A DNA stretch of 5,009 bases from UBA5499 sp002426275. Its GTDB lineage: Bacteria; Bacillota; DTU084. The position numbers and the translations under genes are program-made. The DNA lies in NCBI GenBank assembly GCA_937888735.1, contig CALASN010000123.1, forward strand, positions 1-5,009, written 5' to 3'. Numbering within the stretch: the first letter of the stretch is position 1; the number at the start of each line of letters is the position of its first letter. The notes below the pieces were generated by a model. That model was not told where the DNA came from. It made no database searches and saw only the letters and a program-made list of their open reading frames with translations. This document shows, piece by piece, positions 1 through 4,927 of this stretch.

Positions 1-70
1 GACGGTGAGGCTAAATTTTTTCATCAGACAGACCTACAGTTACTTGACGCGACCCTTTTTTCCGCATCGC

Positions 71-100
71 TTGTACTTTGGTCAAGATTTCTGCTAAAAT
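71..100 (+). promoter_or_regulatory. Probable promoter of the htrA-perR-flavin reductase unit
   Basis: A TAAAAT -10 hexamer at 95-100 is preceded by TG one base upstream (92-93), giving an extended -10 of the form TGnTAAAAT. The -35 candidate TTGTAC at 71-76 lies 18 bases upstream and matches consensus only at its first three bases, so the extended -10 would do most of the work. Transcription would begin near 107, leaving a leader of about 68 bases before the ATG at 175. I see no Fur or PerR box nearby, so autoregulation of perR from this promoter is not supported. The promoter type is inferred from consensus matching only. Confidence 0.5.
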
Positions 101-174
101 GGACACAGAAGGATAAAAGGCTCAAAAAGTGAATAGAATAATTGAGAAGCGATGCTGAAAAAGGAGTTGGCACT

Positions 175-1272
175 ATGGCATGGCATTGGGATAAACGTCG
201 GCAGACGAACGTTTTTTTGGTGCTCATCATCCTTGCCAGCGCAGTCACTGGCGGGGTTGTGGCAGAGCTGATCAGGAATAGACATGGGCAAGGCGAGCTG
301 CCGCGCATGCAATTGGCAAACCCTGAGACTGCGGAAAATCAAGAAATAGTGGACGTTGTGAAAAAGGTAGGCCCGGCTGTGGTTTTGATCAATACCAGGC
401 GCGACGAGGTGGTCTACGACTGGTTTTTGCGACCGATGATGCGGCAAGCCGAGGGCCTTGGTTCAGGAGTGATTTTCGACAAAAGAGGCTATATTCTCAC
501 CAATAACCATGTAGTGGCCGATGCCGCCGAGATCAGGGTTACGCTTCCGGATAAGCGAACCTTTACCGGCAAGAAGATCGGCGGCGATGAGCTCACGGAT
601 GTGGCGGTGATCAAAATCAGCGGCCGAAGTCTGCCTGTGGCCGCGCTGGCGGATTCTGACAAAGTCAGGGTAGGCGAGACTGTGGTTGCCATCGGCAACC
701 CCTACGGTTTCGACAACACGGTTACTGTGGGCGTAATCAGCGCTTTGGAGCGGAGTCTCAGCGAACCGGAGGAAAATGTCTATCTGGAGAATTTGATTCA
801 AACCGACGCTTCCATCAATCCCGGAAACAGCGGCGGACCGCTTTTGAATCTCAAAGGAGAAGTGGTGGGCATCAATACGGCGATCATCCAGCAAGCCCAG
901 GGGATTGGCTTTTCCATTCCCACCAACAGCGCCCGGAAGGCAGCTGAGGAGCTGGTCAAATACGGCAAGGTAGTCCGGCTGGGCATTTTAGGCACGCCGC
1001 TGACTAAGGAAGTAGCCGCGGCCTTGTCGCGGCAATTAAAGCAAAAGATAGCCGTAAATCAAGGCGTGTTTGTCACCCAGGTGGTTGAGAAAAGTCCCGC
1101 CGCCCAAGCGGGTTTGAAAGCGGGAGATATCGTCGTGGCCATAGACGGCAGAAAGATCACCAAAATGGAAGAGCTGCAGCAGTCAGTAAGGAAGGCTGGC
1201 TACGGCGGCAGCGTCAGACTGACTGTGAACAGGCAAGGAAGAGAGATCAAGATTAAGGTTGTGATTCGTTAA
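175..1272 (+). CDS. htrA: HtrA/DegP-family membrane-anchored serine protease with one PDZ domain
   Basis: This 365-residue protein is a trypsin-like protease that degrades misfolded proteins at the cell envelope. Residues 12-33 form one hydrophobic segment after a basic start (DKRR), as in an N-terminal membrane anchor with the protease domain outside. The catalytic triad is visible: His112 in TNNHVVADA, Asp142 in ELTDVAVIK, and Ser219 in the signature NPGNSGGPLLN. A single PDZ domain occupies about 269-365, with the usual SPAAQAGLKAGDIVVAIDG stretch. Length and one-PDZ layout fit Bacillota HtrA (YyxA/HtrC-like). The ATG at 175 is chosen because AGGAG at 162-166 sits eight bases upstream; an in-frame TTG at 142 would add 11 residues but has no good ribosome binding site. 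In many Bacillota htrA follows the walRK-yycHIJ genes, but the upstream neighbour is outside the window. The stop overlaps the next start by one base. Confidence 0.95.
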   Translation: MAWHWDKRRQTNVFLVLIILASAVTGGVVAELIRNRHGQGELPRMQLANPETAENQEIVDVVKKVGPAVVLINTRRDEVVYDWFLRPMMRQAEGLGSGVIFDKRGYILTNNHVVADAAEIRVTLPDKRTFTGKKIGGDELTDVAVIKISGRSLPVAALADSDKVRVGETVVAIGNPYGFDNTVTVGVISALERSLSEPEENVYLENLIQTDASINPGNSGGPLLNLKGEVVGINTAIIQQAQGIGFSIPTNSARKAAEELVKYGKVVRLGILGTPLTKEVAAALSRQLKQKIAVNQGVFVTQVVEKSPAAQAGLKAGDIVVAIDGRKITKMEELQQSVRKAGYGGSVRLTVNRQGREIKIKVVIR

Positions 1273-1688
1273 TGATCAAAAGAAGCCTGGCGATAATGAC
1301 AAGACAGCGGATGGCGATCTTGGATGTTCTGCGCGGCACCGCCTCTCACCCCACAGCCGATTGGATTTACGCCCAGGTGCGAAAGATTTTGCCCAACATT
1401 AGTTTGGGCACTGTCTATAGAAATCTGAATTTACTGCGAGAGGCGGGCGAGATCCAAGAACTCTCTTACGGCAGCGGCTTTAGACGCTTTGACGGCAATC
1501 CCAAAGAACATCCCCACTTTGCCTGCGTATCCTGCCGGCGGGTCTTTGACCTCGAGCTGGATTTAGACGAAGAGTTAGCGCGCAAGGCGGAAGAAGTAAG
1601 CGGCTATAAAGTCCTGCGCACCCGCGTGGAATTCGAGGGGGTGTGCGGCGACTGCCTGCGGAAGGAAAAACGGGAAGATCAACAATAA
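1272..1688 (+). CDS. perR: PerR-type Fur-family metal-dependent peroxide-sensing repressor
   Basis: This 138-residue protein is a Fur-superfamily repressor. A winged-helix DNA-binding domain covers about 1-75, with the recognition helix around SLGTVYRNLNLLREAGEI (44-61), followed by a metal-binding dimerisation domain. The structural zinc cysteines are Cys85, Cys88, Cys125 and Cys128. The regulatory metal ligands of B. subtilis PerR (His37, Asp85, His91, His93, Asp104) align at a constant offset of 11 with His26, Asp74, His80, His82 and Asp93. The Asp at 93, where Fur proteins usually carry Glu, and the two histidines oxidised by peroxide in PerR favour PerR over Fur or Zur. The N-terminus is about 11 residues shorter than B. 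subtilis PerR. The start overlaps the htrA stop (TAATG), and the only upstream Shine-Dalgarno-like bases (TAAGGT, 1254-1259) are 12 bases away, so translational coupling is likely. Likely targets include the rubrerythrin operon downstream. Confidence 0.9.
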   Translation: MIKRSLAIMTRQRMAILDVLRGTASHPTADWIYAQVRKILPNISLGTVYRNLNLLREAGEIQELSYGSGFRRFDGNPKEHPHFACVSCRRVFDLELDLDEELARKAEEVSGYKVLRTRVEFEGVCGDCLRKEKREDQQ

Positions 1689-1701
1689 GGAGGAACAGTT
1701 G

Positions 1702-2217
1702 ATGGCGGAAAAGCAATCGGTCAATCCTTATCTTTTGGCGGCTCAAGTCATCGCGCCTTCACCGGCAAACCTGCTGGCGACAGTGGACGAGGGCGGCAAA
1801 CCTAACGTCATGACCATCTCCTGGGGCTTTGTGGGAGAAATGTGGCATAAACCCGTATTCATAGCTGCCGTGAGACCTAGCCGCTATACGTACCGGCTGT
1901 TAGAGAAGATTCCGGAATTCACGGTGAATACGGCCTATCCCCAGATGCAGACGACGCTTGATCTTTGCGGCACTAGATCCGGCCGTGATGTCGATAAGTT
2001 TCAACAGTGCGGCTTGACGCCGCTTCCTTCCCAGACGGTACGGCCGCCGGCGATTGCGGAGTGCGCTATTTGCTACGAATGCAAAGTGATTCATACCGCT
2101 TCCGCTGAGCCGGAAAGCGAGCATAAACTTTATTTTGGCGAAATATTGGCTTGCCGCGCGGATCAGGCTGTGATCGCCGGGCTGCAGCTGGCGGAATTTC
2201 CCTTGAAGGCGCATTAG
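1702..2217 (+). CDS. Flavin reductase-like FMN-binding domain protein (flavoredoxin-like)
   Basis: This 171-residue protein belongs to the Flavin_Reduct family, split-barrel proteins that bind FMN and either reduce free flavin with NAD(P)H or act as electron carriers. Visible family features are the N-terminal NVMTISW strand (35-41), the GTRSGRDVDKF motif (90-100) and LYFGEIL (143-149). Cysteines at 121, 124 and 127 form C-x2-C-x2-C; the first and last are common in this family, the middle one seems extra. It ends soon after the LYFGEIL strand and lacks the more extended C-terminus, often finishing near a YxLG motif, of many relatives. The ATG at 1702 is preferred over TTG at 1699 because AAGGAGG (1687-1693) is eight bases upstream of it. 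It lies 13 bases after perR, so it is probably cotranscribed with htrA and perR. No NAD(P)H-binding domain is visible, and the true electron donor and acceptor are unknown. Confidence 0.85.
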   Translation: MAEKQSVNPYLLAAQVIAPSPANLLATVDEGGKPNVMTISWGFVGEMWHKPVFIAAVRPSRYTYRLLEKIPEFTVNTAYPQMQTTLDLCGTRSGRDVDKFQQCGLTPLPSQTVRPPAIAECAICYECKVIHTASAEPESEHKLYFGEILACRADQAVIAGLQLAEFPLKAH

Positions 2218-2227
2218 TTACACAAAT

Positions 2228-2275
2228 TTAATATTTCCAAGCAGGATAATGATAATCATTATCGAATACTATAAA
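2228..2275 (+). promoter_or_regulatory. Candidate promoter of the rubrerythrin operon
   Basis: Two arrangements are possible. TTAATA (2228-2233) and GATAAT (2251-2256) are 17 bases apart and match consensus 4/6 and 5/6. Alternatively TATAAA at 2270-2275 is a -10 without a convincing -35. In either case the Fur-type palindrome at 2245-2263 overlaps the promoter or the first transcribed bases, so a bound repressor would block RNA polymerase. No terminator hairpin is seen after the preceding flavin reductase gene, so read-through from the htrA promoter may also feed this operon. Confidence 0.45.
2245..2263 (+). promoter_or_regulatory. Fur-family operator, exact match to the 19-bp Fur box consensus
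   Basis: The sequence GATAATGATAATCATTATC is identical to the classical Fur box. It reads as two direct GATAAT hexamers plus an inverted ATTATC. The 7-1-7 core at 2250-2264 (TGATAAT C ATTATCG) matches the B. subtilis Fur core TGATAATnATTATCA at 13 of 14 defined positions. It departs from the PerR core TTATAATnATTATAA at three positions. It lies 41 bases before the rubrerythrin ATG and overlaps the candidate promoter, so binding should repress the rubrerythrin operon. Which Fur-family protein binds is not shown by the sequence; PerR is encoded about 560 bases upstream. Confidence 0.9.
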
Positions 2276-2286
2276 AAGGAATTTGT

Positions 2287-2296
2287 AGGAGGAGGT
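2287..2296 (+). promoter_or_regulatory. Very strong ribosome binding site of rubrerythrin
   Basis: AGGAGGAGGT contains two overlapping copies of AGGAGG, the second extended to AGGAGGT, ending seven bases before the ATG at 2304. It is the strongest Shine-Dalgarno sequence in the window and predicts high translation of rubrerythrin once the operator is released. Confidence 0.8.
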
Positions 2297-2303
2297 ATTT
2301 ACG

Positions 2304-2837
2304 ATGGATCTGAAAGGTAGTAAGACTTGGGAGAATCTGCACGCAGCGTTTGCCGGCGAGTCCATGGCTCGCAACAAGTATACCTATTACGCGTCCGCAG
2401 CGAAGAAAGAAGGCTACGAGCAGATCGCGGCCATCTTCCAGGAGACCGCTGACAATGAGAAAGAGCACGCCAAAATGGAGTATAAGTTTTTGGAAGGCAT
2501 CGGGGACACCAAGGCCAATCTCAGAGACGCGGCCAATGGCGAGAATTACGAATGGACGAAAATGTATAAAGAGTTCGCCGAGGTAGCCCAGCAGGAAGGC
2601 TTCACGGAGATCGCCGCGTTCTTTGAGAAGGTGGCCACAGTGGAAGCGGAGCATGAAAAGCGCTATTTGACTTTGCTGGATAACGTGGAGCAAGGGAAAG
2701 TATTCAAGAAGGAAACCAAGGTACGCTGGCAGTGTCGCAACTGCGGTTATGTCTACGAGGGAACCGAGCCTCCTGCGGTTTGCCCGGTTTGCCGTCATCC
2801 GCAAGCCTTTTTCCAGGTAAAACCGGAAAATTATTAG
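2304..2837 (+). CDS. rbr: Rubrerythrin (diiron peroxidase with C-terminal rubredoxin-like domain)
   Basis: This 177-residue protein is a classical rubrerythrin, a cytoplasmic non-haem iron peroxidase that reduces hydrogen peroxide to water in anaerobes. The N-terminal ferritin-like four-helix bundle (about 1-135) carries the expected diiron ligands: Glu19, Glu52 with His55 (E-x2-H), Glu90 and Glu93 (E-x2-E), and Glu114 with His117 (E-x2-H). The extra E-x2-E in the third helix is typical of true rubrerythrins. The C-terminal domain binds a single iron through Cys144, Cys147, Cys160 and Cys163, spaced C-x2-C-x12-C-x2-C. Domain order is the normal one, not the reversed form of clostridial reverse rubrerythrins. 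It is the first gene after the Fur-type operator and heads an operon with three redox or diiron partners, 11 bases before the next ATG. Identification is firm; its physiological reductant is inferred to be one of the downstream proteins. Confidence 0.96.
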   Translation: MDLKGSKTWENLHAAFAGESMARNKYTYYASAAKKEGYEQIAAIFQETADNEKEHAKMEYKFLEGIGDTKANLRDAANGENYEWTKMYKEFAEVAQQEGFTEIAAFFEKVATVEAEHEKRYLTLLDNVEQGKVFKKETKVRWQCRNCGYVYEGTEPPAVCPVCRHPQAFFQVKPENY

Positions 2838-2848
2838 GGGGTGGGAAG

Positions 2849-3184
2849 ATGAAAATCTGGCAGTGCAGCGTTTGCGGCTACAAGTATGACGGGGACGAGC
2901 CTCCGGAGAAATGTCCCAAGTGCGGCGCGCCCAAGGAAAAATTCGTGGAGCTGTCGGCAGATCAGGCGCAGCTTGTGCAGCGGGCACGGAAGAGCAATAA
3001 TCTGCACATCGCGTTGAATTCTCTTTTGGAGCAGGTATTGGATGTCGCCGCCCAGGGAATCGAAGACAATTTGGATCCAGGCTGCTTAATCGTCTTCAAG
3101 AACGCTCAGGAGCAAGCGTGGAAACTTCGCCAGATGTCATTGGCAGAAATCGCCACTCACGTCGCTAAGGGCAAATGGAGCTAA
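2849..3184 (+). CDS. Small rubredoxin-like protein with an unrecognised helical C-terminal domain
   Basis: This 111-residue protein starts with a rubredoxin-like knuckle: Cys6, Cys9, Cys22 and Cys25 in C-x2-C-x12-C-x2-C spacing, with the GYKYDGDEPPEKCPKCG pattern seen in rubrerythrin tails. It probably binds one iron (or zinc). Residues about 36-111 look helical: one amphipathic stretch from about 38 to 72, a turn around NLDPGC (74-79), and a second helix from about 83 to 108. I do not recognise this domain. It has no paired E-x2-H motifs, so it is not a complete diiron ferritin fold. The ATG at 2849 is chosen because AGGGGG (2836-2841) lies seven bases upstream and the protein then begins right at the knuckle; longer in-frame starts would run back into rubrerythrin. 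Its 3' end overlaps the next gene by 10 bases. A role as electron shuttle or adaptor for rubrerythrin is inferred from context only. Confidence 0.85.
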   Translation: MKIWQCSVCGYKYDGDEPPEKCPKCGAPKEKFVELSADQAQLVQRARKSNNLHIALNSLLEQVLDVAAQGIEDNLDPGCLIVFKNAQEQAWKLRQMSLAEIATHVAKGKWS

Positions 3185-3771
3185 AACAAGAAAAAAGGTG
3201 GCGCTGCACGATTTGCGGCTACGTCCACATCGGACCCGCGCCTCCTGAGAAGTGTCCGCTCTGCGGGGCGGGGCCCGAAGCTTTCGAGCTTTTGCCGGCA
3301 GACCCCGGCGCGCGCAGGCCAAAGCCCTTGCATACCCTCAGCTACGGCCTCTACATTGTGGCCAGCGAGCGCGGGACGGAGATCAATGGGCAATGCGCGA
3401 ACACGGTCTTTCAGATCACGAGCGAACCGGCGCAAATCGCGATTGGCATCGGAACAGATCGCTATACTCATCAGTTCATCTCTGAGAGCGGTCTGTTTTC
3501 CATCGGCGTTCTGGCTGAAGATGGCATTGAGTTGGCTAAACACTTTGGTTTCAAAAGCGGCAGGGATCTCGATAAATTTGCAGATGTGGAATATCGGCTC
3601 TCAGACCTGGGGCTCCCTCTTCTGACCCGGGCGCTCGCCATTTTTCAGTGCCGGGTGCAAGGAAGACTGGAGTGCGGAACGCACACTCTCTTTTTGGGAG
3701 AGGTGCTTTCCTCTGAGGTACAGAGGGATGGGAAGCCTCTCACTTATGCAGAATATCTACGGAGGAAATAA
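3175..3771 (+). CDS. Rubredoxin-like/flavin reductase fusion protein
   Basis: This 198-residue protein joins two redox modules. Residues 9-35 are a rubredoxin-like knuckle with Cys11, Cys14, Cys27 and Cys30 (C-x2-C-x12-C-x2-C). After a Pro/Arg-rich linker (about 41-52), residues 53-198 form a Flavin_Reduct domain, with GFKSGRDLDKF at 125-135 and GTHTLFLGEVL at 168-178. Such a protein could pass electrons from NAD(P)H through FMN to the Cys4 iron and on to rubrerythrin. The high-molecular-weight rubredoxin (Hrb) of Moorella thermoacetica has the same two activities in the opposite order, with rubredoxin C-terminal. The start is secure: an in-frame TAA lies at 3166-3168, and no other start occurs before the first cysteine. 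The ribosome binding site AAGGG (3167-3171) is only three bases from the ATG and the gene overlaps its predecessor by 10 bases, suggesting translational coupling. The exact partner is inferred. Confidence 0.88.
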   Translation: MELKQEKRWRCTICGYVHIGPAPPEKCPLCGAGPEAFELLPADPGARRPKPLHTLSYGLYIVASERGTEINGQCANTVFQITSEPAQIAIGIGTDRYTHQFISESGLFSIGVLAEDGIELAKHFGFKSGRDLDKFADVEYRLSDLGLPLLTRALAIFQCRVQGRLECGTHTLFLGEVLSSEVQRDGKPLTYAEYLRRK

Positions 3772-4323
3772 ATGGGATACACAGAGAAGGAATTAGCTTC
3801 TGTCACCGACACATTGAACTTGGAATACGGCGCCAACAGACGGTACGGTCTGCAGATGGAAAAGCTGGATCAGCCCCGCCTGCTCGGCCTTCTGGAAGGC
3901 GTCAGGCGCAACGAGGGCGATCACATTGAAATCGCGCTGAAGATCTTGCGGGAAAACGTCTCCAAGGAAAAGGTCGACGGCTGGGCCACAACTTTAATGT
4001 TCTTGCGTCAAGATTTGGCCTTTGAGGAAATAGCGGCCGCAACTTACGGCAGATATGCAAAAGAAGCTGAAGATCCAGAATTGAAAAAGGTCTTTTTGGA
4101 ATTGGCCAGAGCCGAGTACGGACATATAAATCTCTTCAAGACCTTGATCGCGGAGATCGAAGACGGCAAATTCCCGTTCACTAACCTGTGCGAGCTGTGC
4201 GGCTGGGAAATGGATTGGGGGGTAAATCCTCGGAGCGGACAAACTTTGCGTTGCCCCAAGTGCGGCGCGGAATTCAAGCTGACCGTGGAGAACGATGATT
4301 TTAAGGTGATCAGAATCAAATAA
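3772..4323 (+). CDS. Ferritin-like diiron protein with C-terminal Cys4 knuckle (rubrerythrin-related)
   Basis: This 183-residue protein has a four-helix ferritin-like domain (about 1-132) and a C-terminal metal knuckle. Candidate diiron ligands are Glu18, Glu48 with His51 (E-x2-H), Glu85 or Glu86 in FEEIAAATY, and Glu115 with His118 (E-x2-H). The third helix lacks the E-x2-E pair of classical rubrerythrin, so it belongs to a different subgroup. Cys140, Cys143, Cys161 and Cys164 form C-x2-C-x17-C-x2-C, longer than the x12 spacing in the three preceding genes, and may hold zinc or iron. The ATG directly follows the previous TAA with no gap; GGAGG at 3761-3765 is six bases upstream. It is the last gene before the terminator. 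A peroxidase, oxidase or iron-handling role alongside rubrerythrin is likely, but its substrate cannot be told from the sequence. Confidence 0.82.
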   Translation: MGYTEKELASVTDTLNLEYGANRRYGLQMEKLDQPRLLGLLEGVRRNEGDHIEIALKILRENVSKEKVDGWATTLMFLRQDLAFEEIAAATYGRYAKEAEDPELKKVFLELARAEYGHINLFKTLIAEIEDGKFPFTNLCELCGWEMDWGVNPRSGQTLRCPKCGAEFKLTVENDDFKVIRIK

Positions 4324-4352
4324 CAAAAAAGACTGCCTCTTCCGATGGCATG

Positions 4353-4405
4353 ATCCCCCTTAAGTAGACGAAGAAAGAAGAAAAGTTTACTTAGGGGGGA
4401 TTTTT
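4353..4405 (+). terminator. Strong rho-independent terminator of the rubrerythrin operon
   Basis: A 17-base arm at 4353-4369 pairs fully with 4385-4401, including a run of five C-G pairs and only two G-U wobbles (4360/4394 and 4367/4387). The loop (4370-4384) is 15 purines. The T tract TTTTT at 4401-4405 follows directly. It lies 30 bases after the last stop codon of the operon. The right arm also holds the Shine-Dalgarno-like AGGGGGG in front of a tiny open frame, discussed separately. Confidence 0.85.
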
Positions 4406-4407
4406 CT

Positions 4408-4473
4408 ATGGCATGCAAAGTTACAGCGGAGAGGCTGGAGGCGGTTTTCGATCCCTTAACGGTGAAATCCTAA
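4408..4473 (+). CDS. Doubtful 21-codon open frame after the terminator
   Basis: An ATG at 4408 opens a 21-residue frame, MACKVTAERLEAVFDPLTVKS, ended by TAA at 4471-4473. AGGGGGG at 4393-4399 is suitably placed eight bases upstream, but it lies in the right arm of the terminator hairpin and would be hidden in the folded RNA. The opening MAxKxTAE-like residues faintly recall the start of IS3-type OrfA proteins, so this could be the broken 5' end of a transposase gene. It could equally be chance. I recognise no domain. Confidence 0.2.
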   Translation: MACKVTAERLEAVFDPLTVKS

Positions 4474-4870
4474 AAAAGAATAGAGCCGATGCGATTTCCC
4501 TGTATTAACATGAATAGGCTTGCCGATAGGATGCGTAGAAGCTCTTGCGGCAATTTTACAATTGCTTACCCATTAAGATAAAATCTCGATCCGTTTTCCT
4601 AGTCTGTTTTTTGCTTTTTCCGTAATAACGCTAAGTCTTGCAGTTTCACAATCGTCCCCGCAATGATCCGCGATTAGTTAGGGGTGAGCCTGGTTTAAGC
4701 GATTTGAGATGTTGCGAATTTTTTGCGGTAACGTAAACGGCAATGACGAAGAGAAGAAAAATAAAGTTTGGCAGCGGTGCGATTAGCAGGCGTTTTAACT
4801 CATGAATTCAGAAAAAGAAAAAATTGTTTAAATTCACGTTAAATATGGCAGGAATTCTTTCAAAAACGGA
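4474..4870. other. Intergenic stretch without a supportable gene
   Basis: About 400 bases hold no convincing open frame with a ribosome binding site on either strand, no tRNA or rRNA pattern and no CRISPR repeat. Small structures seen are a 6-bp inverted repeat with a 4-base loop at 4550-4565 (GCAATT/AATTGC), which has no T tract, and a loose palindrome at 4723-4743 (TTGC...GCAA around AACGTAAA). From about 4800 the sequence becomes A/T-rich, as is common before promoters. The region 4351-4690 may be insertion-sequence debris, but this is weak. Confidence 0.5.
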
Positions 4871-4871
4871 G

Positions 4872-4879
4872 TATATTAT
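4872..4879 (+). promoter_or_regulatory. Candidate -10 region of the LacI-family gene
   Basis: TATATTAT contains two overlapping 5/6 matches to the -10 consensus (TATATT at 4872-4877 and TATTAT at 4874-4879). No good -35 is present at the right distance, so the promoter may need an activator or be weak. The -10 lies inside GTATATTATAC (4871-4881), an odd-centred perfect palindrome, though A/T-rich palindromes arise easily by chance. The leader would be roughly 40 bases. Confidence 0.4.
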
Positions 4880-4927
4880 ACACAGATGGAGAAATAAAAA
4901 CATTTTCAATAAACGAGGAGAATTGAG

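Noticed and set aside
1..132. Frame open from the window edge to a TGA at 130-132, possibly the tail of an upstream gene
   Set aside because: The 43 codons show no recognisable motif, the htrA promoter candidate lies inside them, and other frames also stay open for part of the stretch. An upstream gene could equally end at the TGA at 6-8.
142..174. TTG start adding 11 residues to HtrA
   Set aside because: No ribosome binding site precedes it, whereas the ATG at 175 has AGGAG at ideal spacing.
463..894. Long minus-strand open frames opposite htrA and several other genes
   Set aside because: They are antisense shadows of well-supported + strand genes, with no recognisable motif and no ribosome binding logic of their own.
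2732..2848. Upstream extension of the 111-residue rubredoxin-like protein into the rubrerythrin gene
   Set aside because: The extension is an out-of-frame reading of the rubrerythrin tail; the ATG at 2849 has a ribosome binding site and starts at the conserved knuckle.
4550..4565. Inverted repeat GCAATT/AATTGC considered as a terminator
   Set aside because: The stem is only six weak pairs and no T tract follows.
4510..4581. 23-codon + strand frame starting ATG AAT AGG
   Set aside because: No ribosome binding site, no recognisable product, and it lies in a stretch with no other coding signs.
4457..4679. Minus-strand frame of about 34 plus 38 codons split by one TAA, considered as a pseudogene
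   Set aside because: Open runs of this length are expected by chance at this base composition; there is no start with a ribosome binding site and no family I recognise.
4723..4743. Loose palindrome TTGC...GCAA around AACGTAAA, considered as a LacI-family operator
   Set aside because: Only the outer bases are symmetric, the centre is not a proper CG-centred palindrome, and it is about 185 bases before the LacI-family start.
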